A DNA stretch of 64,000 nucleotides from Streptomyces profundus (GTDB taxonomy: Bacteria > Actinomycetota > Actinomycetes > Streptomycetales > Streptomycetaceae). The notes under the pieces were generated by a model. The model was not told where the DNA came from and did no database searches. It worked only from the letters and a program-made list of their open reading frames with translations. Of the stretch, positions 8,289-17,106 are shown piece by piece; the first letter of the stretch is position 1, and each line of letters starts with the position of its first letter. The translations under genes and the position numbers were made by a program. The DNA is taken from the NCBI RefSeq assembly GCF_020740535.1, contig NZ_CP082362.1:930001-994000 (forward strand). The letters run 5' to 3'.

Positions 8289-9224
8289 TCAGACGTTCCG
8301 GCCGGCGGCCATCCGGCGGCGGGCGATCAGCACGGTGCCGACGCCCAGGCCCAGCAGCACGGCCGCGCCGCCGATCACATAGGGCGTCTGGGAGCCGCCG
8401 CCGGTCTCGGCCAGATCGGTGGCGGGCTCGTCCCGCTCGTCCCAGCTCTGCGGCTCGGGGCCCTCGGGCTCCGGCTCCTCGGCGGTCTCCTCGGCCGCCG
8501 GGGTCACACAGGCCGCCTCGGCCAGCGTCACCTGCCCGGAGACGGTGGCCACGTTGAGGTCGAGCGGGTTGACCTCGACGCTCAGATCCAGGGCGGTGGC
8601 CGCCGCCGAGGTGGCGTCCGTGTCGCGCTGCGAGAGGCTGAGGGTGACCTGGCCGACGCCGGGCACGTCGACCTCGGTGGTCCCCTCGGACGCCAGGGTC
8701 ACGTCCCGGCCCAGAACGCTGACGACCGCCGGCATGGTGGTCTCCGCGACCGGCTCCTCGCCCACGGCGCAGTGCGCCCTGGCGCTGACCACGTCCACTT
8801 CGAGCAGCGGGAGGGCGCTCAGGCCCGGGAGTTGGACGGCGGCGTTGGTGAGGGAGGACTCGGCGTGCGCCGCCGTGTCCGCGACCTCGGCGGTCGAGCT
8901 GGCGACGTCGGCGCGCAGCACCTCGAACGGCTGGCCGCCGTCGACGCCGTCGAGGGTGGCGGTGAGCAGCGTCTCGTCGGCGCTCTCGCCGTCGGCGGTC
9001 GCGTCGACCTCGTTGAGCACCACGGAGAGCGGCAGGGAGACGCCTCCGTTCAACAGCGAGACATCCAGCGCCGTGCGCAGCACGGTGGCGCTCGCCGAGC
9101 CCGATCGCTCCTGGTCGGCGCCGTCGTCGGCGCTGGCAGGGACGGTGCCGGCGGCGGCCAGCAGGGCGCTGCCGGCGATCGCCAGGGCAGCGGAGACGGG
9201 CCGCCGGAAGGCAGAGTTGTACAC
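8289..9224 (-). CDS. SCO1860-type LAETG-anchored surface protein
   Basis: The ~311-residue secreted protein has a Sec-type signal peptide (basic FRRP, hydrophobic core, ASA cleavage near residue 34) and a Ser/Thr/Val-rich body. An acidic EEPEPEGPEP linker leads into the C-terminal sorting signal LAETGGGS, a hydrophobic helix and an RRRMAAGR tail. LAETG is the motif expected for class E sortases of Streptomyces, so the protein should be anchored to peptidoglycan. No sortase gene is in the window. GTG at 9224 is chosen because it places the signal peptide at the N-terminus and has a GGGGG run upstream. The function of the body is unknown. Confidence 0.85.
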   Translation of the reverse strand: MYNSAFRRPVSAALAIAGSALLAAAGTVPASADDGADQERSGSASATVLRTALDVSLLNGGVSLPLSVVLNEVDATADGESADETLLTATLDGVDGGQPFEVLRADVASSTAEVADTAAHAESSLTNAAVQLPGLSALPLLEVDVVSARAHCAVGEEPVAETTMPAVVSVLGRDVTLASEGTTEVDVPGVGQVTLSLSQRDTDATSAAATALDLSVEVNPLDLNVATVSGQVTLAEAACVTPAAEETAEEPEPEGPEPQSWDERDEPATDLAETGGGSQTPYVIGGAAVLLGLGVGTVLIARRRMAAGRNV

Positions 9225-9417
9225 GGGTGAGAACCCCCACGAGATGGTGAACGCCGCCGCCGTGCGGAAGGGACATCGGCACGGCGGCGACCGGGACGAC
9301 GCCATCTTTGGTGCTGAAACGGGTGCCCGGGGGTGATCCCGTCTTCCTTCACCCATACGGGGGAGGCGGGCCCGCACAGGCGTTCAGCGCACGGACAGCC
9401 AGCCGGGCGCTGGCGCC

Positions 9418-10527
9418 TCAGGCCACCGGGCGTCCACGCAGCAACACCACGCGAGGGCGGGCGAGTTCGGTGAGGTCGGCGCGTGGGTCGGCGGCGTAGA
9501 CGACCAGGTCGGCGGGGGCGCCCTCGGTCAGCCCAGGGCGGCCGAGCCACTCCCTGGCCGCCCAGGTGGCGGCCGAGAGCGCGGCGGACGGCGGGAGGCC
9601 GGCCCGGGTCAACTCGACCACCTCGCGGGCGATCAGCCCGTGCGGCAGCGAGCCGCCGGCGTCCGTGCCGGCGAAGACCGGGATGCCCGCGTCCCAGGCG
9701 GCGCCGACCGTGGCGTGGCGGCGCTCGTGCAGCCGGCGCATGTGCGCGGCCCAGTCCGGATAGCGCCGCTCCCCGCCGTCGGCGAGGGCCGGAAAGGTGT
9801 CGATGTTGACGAGCGTCGGCACGATGGCGACGCCGCGCTCGGCGAAGAGCGGGATGGTGTCCTCGGTGAGCCCGGTGGCGTGCTCGACGCAGTCGACGCC
9901 GGCCTCGACGAGATCGCGCAGCGAGTCCTCGGCGAAGCAGTGCGCGGTGACCCGCGCGCCCTCCCGGTGGGCGGCGGCGATGGCGGCGCGCAGCGCGTCG
10001 GCGGGCCAACAGGGCGCCAGATCGCCGCGTTCGCGGTCGATCCAGTCCCCGACCAGCTTCACCCAGCCGTCGCCGCGTCGGGCCTCCTGCCGGACGAGCG
10101 CGGGGAGTTGGTCGGGTTCGACCTCGTGCGCGTAGTTGCGGATGTAGCGGCGCGGGCGGGCGATGTGCCGGCCGGCCCTGATGATCCGGGGCAGATCGTC
10201 GCGGTCGTCGATCCAGCGGGTGTCGGCGGCCGAGCCCGCGTCGCGCAGCAGCAGGACGCCGGCGTCGCGTTCGGTGACGGCCTGCGCCTCGGAGGTCGCG
10301 TCGTCCACGGCGCCGGTGGGGCCGAGGCCGACATGGCAGTGGGCGTCCACCAGGCCGGGCAGCGCGTAGCCGCGCACGGTGGTCACCTCGCGCGTCGAGG
10401 CGGGCGGGCTGAGGCTGATCCGTCCGTCGATCACCCAGATCCCGTCCAGGACCTCGCCCTCGTCCAGCGCCGCTCCCCGGCCGGCCAGCACCCGGCCCGC
10501 CACATGGAACACCTGGCCTTCGGTCAT
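9418..10527 (-). CDS. Metal-dependent amidohydrolase family protein
   Basis: The 369-residue protein is a cyclic amidohydrolase of the imidazolonepropionase/prolidase-like type. The N-terminal beta-sandwich strand leads into the metal motif DAHCHVG (about 60-66). Further metal or catalytic residues are seen in VTAHCFAED, VEHATGL and FAGTDAGG. A C-terminal segment with GAPADLVVYAADP completes the fold. ATG at 10527 is the natural start. The substrate (cyclic amide, dipeptide or hydantoin-like) cannot be told. It is divergent from the sigma factor gene. Confidence 0.88.
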   Translation of the reverse strand: MTEGQVFHVAGRVLAGRGAALDEGEVLDGIWVIDGRISLSPPASTREVTTVRGYALPGLVDAHCHVGLGPTGAVDDATSEAQAVTERDAGVLLLRDAGSAADTRWIDDRDDLPRIIRAGRHIARPRRYIRNYAHEVEPDQLPALVRQEARRGDGWVKLVGDWIDRERGDLAPCWPADALRAAIAAAHREGARVTAHCFAEDSLRDLVEAGVDCVEHATGLTEDTIPLFAERGVAIVPTLVNIDTFPALADGGERRYPDWAAHMRRLHERRHATVGAAWDAGIPVFAGTDAGGSLPHGLIAREVVELTRAGLPPSAALSAATWAAREWLGRPGLTEGAPADLVVYAADPRADLTELARPRVVLLRGRPVA

Positions 10528-10731
10528 GGTGGCAAACTCCCGCAGCCGGTCGGTTCGTGAGCCTCGGCAGCCTACCGATCGCCTGCTACGCTCCCAACCG
10601 CCGGGGCTGAACGTGGATACGAACATCGCACGACCTGTCGAACAGCGCTGAGGGACAGCACTGCGGAACCGCATGGCGAGACAGCGCTGCCGACAGCCAC
10701 TTCAGGAGAGCCGCAACCCGAGGAGGCCGGC

Positions 10732-11310
10732 GTGGCCAGCCCCAGCGAAGACTTCCACGCCTTCTTCGAGCGCCACCATGCCGAACTGTCCCGACTGGCC
10801 TACCTGTTGCTGGGAGGCGACGGCGGCAGCGAGGGCGCGGACGATCTGGCCGCGGACGCGCTGCTGGCCATCTGGCACCGCTGGGACCGGGTCGCGGCGG
10901 CCGATCATCCGCTGGCCTACGCCCGGGGCGTGGTGGCCAATCTGGCCAGATCCCAGATCCGGTCGCGGGTGCGGGAACGACGGCGGGTGGCGCTGTTCTG
11001 GGCGCGCGCGGCGGAGACCGGCACCACCCAGGGACCCGACGTGCCGGCGGTGCTCGACGTGCGAGCGGCGCTGGCCAGGCTGCCCTACCGCAAGCGCGCC
11101 TGTGTGGTGCTGCGGCACGCCTTCGACCTCTCCGAGCGGGAGACCGCACGGGCCCTGGCCATCTCGGTCGGTACCGTGAAGAGTCAGACCTCGCGCGGGC
11201 TGGCCGAACTGCAACGGCTGCTGAGCGAGACCCAGGCCCGCACCGAGGGGGGCACCGGGGAGATGCTGCGCGCGCTGTCCAACGGCCCACCCGGGCGTCG
11301 CGGTTGGTGA
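10732..11310 (+). CDS. SigE-family ECF RNA polymerase sigma factor
   Basis: The 192-residue protein shows sigma region 2 (FHAFFERHHAELSRLAYLLLG through LLAIWHRWDRV) and region 4 (LPYRKRACVVLRHAFDLSE with HTH ETARALAISVGTVKSQTSRGL). The length and sequence type match the actinobacterial SigE-like ECF group. GTG at 10732 follows a weak purine-rich stretch. The next gene encodes a single-pass membrane protein on the same strand, typical for this group, where it may act as a co-regulator. The inducing signal is unknown. Confidence 0.9.
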   Translation: MASPSEDFHAFFERHHAELSRLAYLLLGGDGGSEGADDLAADALLAIWHRWDRVAAADHPLAYARGVVANLARSQIRSRVRERRRVALFWARAAETGTTQGPDVPAVLDVRAALARLPYRKRACVVLRHAFDLSERETARALAISVGTVKSQTSRGLAELQRLLSETQARTEGGTGEMLRALSNGPPGRRGW

Positions 11311-11389
11311 ACGAGGCCCGCCGGCGTCCGCACCCGGCCTCGACGCGGCGCGAGGACCGCGGAGAAGCCCGACCACGAAGAGGAATCCG

Positions 11390-12028
11390 ATGGCCAACCG
11401 CCCCGACACCAGGGAGCTGCTGCGCGCCGCCTCCGTCGAGCACCGTCCCGACCGGGCGCGGATGCTGGCACGCGTGCAGCACGGGATGGCCGCCCACCCG
11501 GCGGACGAGCCGCCACGGCCGGCGCGCCGCCCCCGGCTGCGGGTGGCCGGCGCCGTGCTGGCGCTGGGGTGCGTGCTCGGCCTCGCGCTGTTGACGGCCG
11601 GCTGGCTGCGCGACGACGGGCGGGGCGCCGATCCGGCGGGCGCGGGAGAGCCGGCGCTCGCCTCGTCGGGCGAGGTGGACCCGGGCAGCAACCCCTACTG
11701 GTCGCAGAGCAATGTCACGGTGGAAACCAGCCAGGCACTGACCTCACTGACGGTGGAGCTGCGGGTGGTGGCCGACGAGGGGATGCGGCCCACCGGGGGG
11801 TGGCGCACCCTGCCGGGGAACGACTTCACGCTCTCCGCCGCCAACGAGGGCGGCGACCTGGTCTTCCGTTGGGAACTGCGGACCGGGGCCGAGGTGCCGC
11901 CGGGGCGGCACGTCTTCGCCGGGCAGTACGACCACGACGGCGGGCCGCGGGATCCGGAACTGGACCGCTACCGCGTGACGGGCGAGGGGCCGGCGGGACC
12001 CGTCACGGCGCGTGGTGGATTCAACTGA
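11390..12028 (+). CDS. Membrane protein paired with the ECF sigma factor
   Basis: The 212-residue protein has an N-terminal cytoplasmic part (about 1-50, charged), one transmembrane helix (about 51-72) and an extracytoplasmic domain rich in beta strands (SNPYWSQSNVTVETSQALTS onwards). This is the topology of an anti-sigma or sensor protein, but no zinc anti-sigma HxxxCxxC motif is present. It starts 79 bases after the sigma factor stop and is likely co-transcribed. A regulatory role is inferred from the pairing. Confidence 0.7.
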   Translation: MANRPDTRELLRAASVEHRPDRARMLARVQHGMAAHPADEPPRPARRPRLRVAGAVLALGCVLGLALLTAGWLRDDGRGADPAGAGEPALASSGEVDPGSNPYWSQSNVTVETSQALTSLTVELRVVADEGMRPTGGWRTLPGNDFTLSAANEGGDLVFRWELRTGAEVPPGRHVFAGQYDHDGGPRDPELDRYRVTGEGPAGPVTARGGFN

Positions 12029-12447
12029 TCGGAGCAGCACGGCTGGTGCTCGTCCACAGCGGGCCCGATAATCCTTTTCCCCTTCTCTCCGCGCACTCGC
12101 GCCACATACGTTCCGGAATCTTCGACGAGAATTCCGGGTGGCGTTTCCGAGGCTTTATCGGAGCGGGAACACAGGCCGCTTCTGCCCGCTTTTCCGATCC
12201 CTAAACCGCTTCATGCCGCAGTCGCAGCAACGTCACACCACCGGGTCAGTCGGGTCACATCGTCGTTACTAACATGTGACCAAGGTCATGGGTGTGCCCT
12301 TTTTGTCCGGTAACTAACGGACAAACTCCCGCTTTTCGCCGGCGCTCAGCGCGCAGGCCCCTGCGCGCGCGATAACACACCCCACCGGCCCCTGTTAAGC
12401 CCTCTCGGCGATGCAATTTCAACCCATGCTGGGTAAATTCGATTCGC
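12029..12447. promoter_or_regulatory. AT-rich regulatory region upstream of ectA
   Basis: This 419-base region is distinctly richer in A+T than its neighbours and has no credible gene. It contains the palindrome TGACCAAGGTCA (12277-12288), an inverted repeat TTTGTCCG/CGGACAAA (12302-12309 and 12318-12325), and further short repeats of GGGTCA. A TAAATT at 12434-12439 ends eight bases before the ectA ATG and there is no ribosome-binding site between them. This suggests a leaderless ectA transcript. Osmotic or stress regulators probably act here. Confidence 0.55.
12302..12325. promoter_or_regulatory. Inverted repeat TTTGTCCG-N8-CGGACAAA before ectA
   Basis: The two 8-base arms are perfectly complementary with an 8-base spacer. 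It lies about 120 bases upstream of ectA and could be a regulator operator or a hairpin. No U-run follows on the plus strand, so an operator is favoured. Confidence 0.5.
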
Positions 12448-13044
12448 ATGACCCCCGCACAAGCAGACCATGCACGTGCCGTCGATAACGTGGAAATACC
12501 TGGAACAGTGGAAGTACCGGAAGGGCTTGGACTCGACACGCCGCGACTGTCCGACGGCGGATCCCTCTGGCGGATCGCGAAGGACTCCCGCGCACTTGAC
12601 CTGAACTCTTCGTACAGTTACCTACTGTGGTGCCGCGACTACGCGAGCACCTCTATCGTGGCCAGAGACACGTCGGGCGAGCCGGTCGGTTTCATCACGG
12701 GATATCTCCGCCCCGACGCCCCGACGACCCTGCTGATCTGGCAGGTCGCCGTCGACCACGCGCAGCGGGGACGCGGCCTCGCCGCCGCGATGCTGAACGC
12801 CCTCGTCCACCGGACGGGCGAGGAGCTGGGGGTGACCACCATCGAAACCACCGTCACACCGGACAACACCGCCTCCAACCGGCTGTTCGCCGCCTTCGCC
12901 GCACGGCACGGCGCCGATGTGCGCCGTGAGGTGCTCTTCGACACCGAGGTGTTCCCCGAGAGCGGCCACCAGCCCGAAGTGCTGTACCGGATCGGCCCCG
13001 TGGCCCTTCCCGCCGTCCCCGAAGTCGCCGCCACCGCGCGCTGA
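12448..13044 (+). CDS. ectA: L-2,4-diaminobutyrate N-gamma-acetyltransferase
   Basis: This is the second enzyme of ectoine synthesis: it acetylates diaminobutyrate using acetyl-CoA. The 198-residue protein shows the GNAT fold with the EctA-typical LWRIAKDSRALDLNSSYSYLLWCRDY segment and the acetyl-CoA loop in VAVDHAQRGRGLAAAML. The N-terminus is about 25 residues longer than in many EctA proteins. ATG at 12448 has no Shine-Dalgarno sequence, consistent with leaderless translation. It is first in ectABCD, with 37 bases to ectB. Confidence 0.96.
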   Translation: MTPAQADHARAVDNVEIPGTVEVPEGLGLDTPRLSDGGSLWRIAKDSRALDLNSSYSYLLWCRDYASTSIVARDTSGEPVGFITGYLRPDAPTTLLIWQVAVDHAQRGRGLAAAMLNALVHRTGEELGVTTIETTVTPDNTASNRLFAAFAARHGADVRREVLFDTEVFPESGHQPEVLYRIGPVALPAVPEVAATAR

Positions 13045-13081
13045 CCCGACGACCTCTCTTCGCGAAACCTGGAGATCCGCT

Positions 13082-14350
13082 GTGACCATCACCCAGCCCG
13101 ACCTGAGCATCTTCGAGACCCTGGAGTCCGAGGTGCGCAGCTACTGCCGCAACTGGCCGACCATCTTCGACCGCTCGCGGGGCAGCTACCTCTACGACGA
13201 GGACGGCCACACCTACCTCGACTTCTTCATGGGCGCCGGCTCCCTCAACTACGGCCACAACAACCCCGTACTGAAACGCGCCCTGATCGACTACCTGGAG
13301 CGCGACGGGATCACCCACGGTCTGGACATGTCCACCACCGCCAAGCGGGCGTTCCTGGAGACCTTCCGCGATGTGGTGCTGGTGCCCAGGGACATGGACC
13401 ACAAGGTGATGTTCCCCGGCCCGACCGGCGCCAACGCGGTGGAGGCCGCCCTCAAGCTGGCCCGCAAGGTCAAGGGCCGCGAGTCCATCGTCTCGTTCAC
13501 CAACGGGTTCCACGGCATGTCGCTCGGCGCGCTGGCCGTCACCGGCAACGCGTTCAAGCGGGCCGGCGCCGGCATCCCGCTGGTGCACGGCACGCCGATG
13601 CCGTTCGACGACTACCTGGACGGCCGGACGCCCGACTTCATCTGGTTCGAGCGGCTGCTGGAGGACGCGGGCTCGGGGCTCAACCAGCCGGCCGCCGTGA
13701 TCGTGGAGACGGTCCAGGGCGAGGGCGGCGTCAACGTGGCCAGGCCCGAGTGGCTGCGCGGCCTCGCCGACCTCTGCGAGCGCCACGACATGCTGCTGAT
13801 CGTCGACGACATCCAGATGGGCTGCGGCCGGACCGGCGCGTTCTTCTCGTTCGAGGACTCCGGGATCACCCCGGACATCATCACGGTCTCCAAGTCCATC
13901 AGCGGCTACGGCCTGCCGCTCTCCCTCACGCTGTTCCGGCCCGAGCTGGACGTGTGGGAGCCGGGCGAGCACAACGGGACCTTCCGCGGCAACAACCCCG
14001 CCTTCGTCACCGCGTCGGCCACGCTCAACACCTACTGGGCGGACGGGCAGATGGAGAAGCAGACCCTGAGCCGGGGCGAGCAGATCGAGACGGCGCTGCG
14101 CGCGCTGACCGTCGAGCACGCCCACGCCGGCGCCAGCTACCGGGGCCGTGGCCTGGTCTGGGGTCTCTCCTTCGAGGAGGCCGACCGCGCCCGCCGGGTC
14201 TGCCAGCGCGCCTTCGAACTGGGCATGTTGGTCGAGACCTCGGGTCCGCAGAGCGAGGTCGTGAAGCTGCTCCCCGCGCTGACCGCCACGCCCGAGGAGC
14301 TGGACGAGGGGCTGCGGGTACTGACCCGGGCCGTCCGGGAGACCGACTGA
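13082..14350 (+). CDS. ectB: Diaminobutyrate--2-oxoglutarate transaminase
   Basis: EctB is a PLP-dependent class III aminotransferase making L-2,4-diaminobutyrate from aspartate semialdehyde and glutamate. The 422-residue protein has the cofactor-binding region in PTGANAVEAALKLARK and the Schiff-base lysine in TVSKSISGYGLP. IVDDIQMGCGRTG carries the Asp that contacts the PLP ring. GTG at 13082 gives the usual EctB N-terminus (TITQPDLSIFETLES) and is preceded by GGAG; the upstream frame overlaps ectA and is not used. Confidence 0.97.
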   Translation: MTITQPDLSIFETLESEVRSYCRNWPTIFDRSRGSYLYDEDGHTYLDFFMGAGSLNYGHNNPVLKRALIDYLERDGITHGLDMSTTAKRAFLETFRDVVLVPRDMDHKVMFPGPTGANAVEAALKLARKVKGRESIVSFTNGFHGMSLGALAVTGNAFKRAGAGIPLVHGTPMPFDDYLDGRTPDFIWFERLLEDAGSGLNQPAAVIVETVQGEGGVNVARPEWLRGLADLCERHDMLLIVDDIQMGCGRTGAFFSFEDSGITPDIITVSKSISGYGLPLSLTLFRPELDVWEPGEHNGTFRGNNPAFVTASATLNTYWADGQMEKQTLSRGEQIETALRALTVEHAHAGASYRGRGLVWGLSFEEADRARRVCQRAFELGMLVETSGPQSEVVKLLPALTATPEELDEGLRVLTRAVRETD

Positions 14351-14455
14351 CACCCAGCCGAGCCACCCCTTCGGTCCGACAACAAAAGATGAGTTGGCAG
14401 AGCAGTAGACAGTGAAGTGCGCCTTGGCGTACGCATGGAGAGGAAACACACCGAC

Positions 14456-14851
14456 GTGATCGTCCGATCGCTCAGCGACATCGAGGGAACCGACCGGGAC
14501 GTGGAGTCAGCCTCCGGCACCTGGCGCAGCAAGCGCATCGTGCTCGCCAAGGAAGGCGTCGGCTTCTCGTTGCACGAGACCGTGCTCTACGCCGGTACCG
14601 AGACCTCGATGTGGTACGCCAACCACATCGAGGCGGTGTTCTGCGTCGAGGGTGAGGCCGAGCTCACCAACGACGAGACCGGTGAGAAGCATCTGATCAA
14701 GCCCGGAACGATGTACCTGCTGAACGGACACGAGAAGCACACCGTGCGTCCCAGGACGGACTTTCGCGTGATGTGCGTCTTCAATCCCCCGGTCACCGGG
14801 CGGGAGGACCACGACGAGAACGGCGTCTACCCGCTGCTGACCGAGGCGTGA
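14456..14851 (+). CDS. ectC: L-ectoine synthase
   Basis: EctC cyclises N-gamma-acetyl-diaminobutyrate to ectoine. The 131-residue cupin-type protein starts at GTG 14456 ([15 protein letters not shown]), the standard EctC N-terminus, behind GGAGAGGAA. Metal- and substrate-binding cupin positions lie in [18 protein letters not shown] and [12 protein letters not shown]. Length equals the family norm. The 105-base gap after ectB is larger than the others but has no terminator-like hairpin. Confidence 0.97.
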   Translation: MIVRSLSDIEGTDRDVESASGTWRSKRIVLAKEGVGFSLHETVLYAGTETSMWYANHIEAVFCVEGEAELTNDETGEKHLIKPGTMYLLNGHEKHTVRPRTDFRVMCVFNPPVTGREDHDENGVYPLLTEA

Positions 14852-14870
14852 CCGAGAAGAAGGGAGCAAA

Positions 14871-15770
14871 ATGACCACCGCACCCGAACGCACCGCCGAC
14901 CTCTACCCCACCCGCGGCACCACCGAGGTGGCCACCCCCCGGCAGGACCCGGTGGTGTGGTCCGAGCCGGGCGCGGAGGGCCCGTTCACCGGCGAGCAGC
15001 TGGGGGGCTTCGAACGGGACGGCTTCGCCACCATCGATCAGTTGATCACCGACGACGAGGTCGCGCGCTACCGGTCCGAACTGGATCGGCTGGTCACCGA
15101 CCCGCAGGTGCGCGCGGACGCGCGTTCCATCGTGGAACCGGCTTCCGGTGAGACCAGGTCGGTGTTCGAGGTGCACAAGATCAGCCAGGTCTTCGCCGAA
15201 CTCGTCCGCGACCCACGGGTGGTGGGCCGCGCCCGACAGATCCTGGGCTCGGACGTCTATGTCCACCAGAGCCGGATCAACGTCAAGCCGGGCTTCGGCG
15301 CCACCGGGTTCTACTGGCACTCGGACTTCGAGACCTGGCACGCGGAGGACGGGCTGCCCCGGATGCGGACGGTCTCGGTCTCCATCGCGCTCACCGAGAA
15401 CCTGGACACCAACGGCGGGTTGATGATCATGCCGGGTTCGCATCTGACGTTCCTGGGCTGCGCGGGTGAGACGCCCAGGGACAACTACAAGAAGTCCCTC
15501 CAGATGCAGGACGCGGGCACCCCATCGGACGAGGCGCTGACCGGTTTCGCCGATCGGCACGGCATCAGGCTGTTCACCGGCAGGGCCGGTTCGGCCACCT
15601 GGTTCGACTGCAACTGCATGCACGGCTCGGGCGACAACATCACCCCGTACCCGCGCAGCAACGTGTTCATCGTGTTCAACAGTGTGGAGAACGCGGCGGT
15701 CGAGCCGTTCGCCGCGCCCGTTCCCCGACCGGAGTTCATCGGCGCCAGGGACTTCACCCCCGTCCGCTGA
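14871..15770 (+). CDS. ectD: Ectoine hydroxylase
   Basis: This is a non-heme Fe(II)/2-oxoglutarate dioxygenase that makes 5-hydroxyectoine. The 299-residue protein carries the iron-binding HxD in FYWHSDFETWHAEDGLPRM and the distal His in CMHGSGDN, followed by the conserved Arg near YPRSN that binds 2-oxoglutarate. ATG at 14871 follows AAGAAGGGAG. It is last in the ect operon, so the cell can make both ectoine and hydroxyectoine. A strong terminator follows. Confidence 0.97.
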   Translation: MTTAPERTADLYPTRGTTEVATPRQDPVVWSEPGAEGPFTGEQLGGFERDGFATIDQLITDDEVARYRSELDRLVTDPQVRADARSIVEPASGETRSVFEVHKISQVFAELVRDPRVVGRARQILGSDVYVHQSRINVKPGFGATGFYWHSDFETWHAEDGLPRMRTVSVSIALTENLDTNGGLMIMPGSHLTFLGCAGETPRDNYKKSLQMQDAGTPSDEALTGFADRHGIRLFTGRAGSATWFDCNCMHGSGDNITPYPRSNVFIVFNSVENAAVEPFAAPVPRPEFIGARDFTPVR

Positions 15771-15804
15771 CCGCTGCCGGGCCCTGGCCGGGCGACCGCC
15801 ACGG

Positions 15805-15845
15805 CGCCCCGGTGCGCCACCCGTCTCGGGTGCCGCACCGGGGCG
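15805..15845. terminator. Terminator between ectD and the convergent deaminase gene
   Basis: An 18-base stem (15805-15822 with 15828-15845) has one mismatch and a 5-base loop. It separates the ect operon from the convergent STM4011-type operon and can serve both. Confidence 0.85.
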
Positions 15846-15890
15846 TTCCGCGCTCCCGGGCGCGGTAGGGGCGCGTGGCGCCCGCTTCGC

Positions 15891-16379
15891 TCAGCCCCGG
15901 CCGTCCAGCAGTGCGCGGTTGATCTCCCGGGCAGGTGCGGCGAGTTCGGGGTGTTCGACGACGTGGACGCCGGCGGCGGTCAGCCGCGCCGCGCCCGCGC
16001 GTTCGACGAAGAGCGGTGGCTCGCGCCAGGCGTACACCACCTGGGGGATGCCGGCGGCGATGATCAGCTCGGCGCAGGTCGTGGGGCGGGAGGCGCGTTC
16101 CCCGCAGGGTTCGAGCGAGCTGTAGAGCGTGGCGGTGCGCAGCCTGGGATCGGCCGGGGGCAGCTTGCGCAGCGCGGCCTCCTCGGCGTGCTCCTTCGGA
16201 TCGGCCTCCCGGGAGTACCCGGTGGCGAGCGGCTGCCCGTCGACGCCGACGATCACGGCGCCGACGGCGAAGGCGGTGGCGCTGGGCGGGCAGCGGCCGG
16301 CGAGCGCGATGGCCTCCCGCAGCCAGTGCGACCGTTCGCTCGCGCCGGGCTGTGCACGGCGTTCCGGGCGTTCCGGCAT
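15891..16379 (-). CDS. RibD-type cytidine/deoxycytidylate deaminase domain protein
   Basis: The 162-residue zinc deaminase resembles the N-terminal half of RibD. The zinc and proton-shuttle motif HAEEAAL (His, Glu) and the cysteine ligands in LEPCGERASRPTTCAELI are both present. It lies two bases after the RibD-like reductase gene, so the two halves of a RibD-type enzyme are separate genes here. It is last in the STM4015-STM4011 operon. Either it works in riboflavin-type pyrimidine chemistry or on the unknown product of this operon. Dedicated riboflavin biosynthesis is less likely because no rib synthase genes are nearby. Confidence 0.85.
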   Translation of the reverse strand: MPERPERRAQPGASERSHWLREAIALAGRCPPSATAFAVGAVIVGVDGQPLATGYSREADPKEHAEEAALRKLPPADPRLRTATLYSSLEPCGERASRPTTCAELIIAAGIPQVVYAWREPPLFVERAGAARLTAAGVHVVEHPELAAPAREINRALLDGRG

Positions 16380-16381
16380 CG

Positions 16382-17101
16382 TCAGTCCCTTCCGTCCTGG
16401 GCATCCGGGAGGTAGCGCAACAGGACATGATCGCCCATGGGCCTGGCCTCGGCCAACCGCATCGGCCGCGCGGGGCCCTGGGGGAACGCGGCGGGCCTGG
16501 GGAAGCGGGCGGCGCCCGTGGTGCCCAGCAGGAACGGGGCGATGACCAGCTGGAGTTCGTCGACCAGATCGGCGGCCAGGAAGGCGCCGTGGATCGCGCC
16601 GCCGCCCTCCACCATGAGCCGGCGCACCCCGCGCCGCGCCAGATCGGCCACGATCTCGCGCGGGTGGAGCGGATCCCCCGCGGGGATCACCGTGGCCGCT
16701 TCGCCGAGGCGGGCCGCCGTGGCGGCGGCGCGGGCGGGCGGGCAGTACACCAGCGGGGGGCGCTCGCCCTCGGTGAAGATCCGGGCGGCGGGGTCGAGCC
16801 GGCCGCCGGTGGTGAGGACGACGCGGAGCGGGTCGGCCGGCCGGCCGGCGGCGACCCGCGCGGCGCGCCGTTCGGCGGCCCGCACCAGCAGCCGGGGGTT
16901 GTCGGCGCGCACGGTGCCGGCGCCGACCAGGATCGCGTCGGACGCGGCCCGTTCGGCGTCCACCCGGTCCAGATCGGCGGCGTGGGAGAGGATCAGCCGC
17001 CGGTCCGTGGCGTCGTCGATGAAGCCGTCGAGGGAGGCCGCGCAGGAGAGCAGCACCCAGGGCCGGGACGGTCCCGCCTCGCGCGGGTCAGGGCGTTCCA
17101 T
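16382..17101 (-). CDS. RibD C-terminal-type pyrimidine reductase (dihydrofolate reductase family)
   Basis: The ~239-residue NADPH-dependent reductase matches the RibD C-terminal family. It has the opening strand SCAASLDGFIDD, the DAILVGAGTVRADNPRLLVR cofactor motif, and VRRLMVEGGGAIHGAFLAADLVDEL near the end. ATG at 17101 is used; GTG at 17110 (VSAMERP) would overlap the upstream radical SAM stop and is also plausible. Physical coupling to STM4011 upstream and the deaminase downstream implies a shared pathway. The natural substrate is unknown. Confidence 0.85.
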   Translation of the reverse strand: MERPDPREAGPSRPWVLLSCAASLDGFIDDATDRRLILSHAADLDRVDAERAASDAILVGAGTVRADNPRLLVRAAERRAARVAAGRPADPLRVVLTTGGRLDPAARIFTEGERPPLVYCPPARAAATAARLGEAATVIPAGDPLHPREIVADLARRGVRRLMVEGGGAIHGAFLAADLVDELQLVIAPFLLGTTGAARFPRPAAFPQGPARPMRLAEARPMGDHVLLRYLPDAQDGRD

Positions 17102-17106
17102 CGCAC

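Noticed and set aside
12255..12539. 94-codon minus-strand frame before ectA
   Set aside because: Crosses AT-rich regulatory DNA and the ectA start; no ribosome site or family features.
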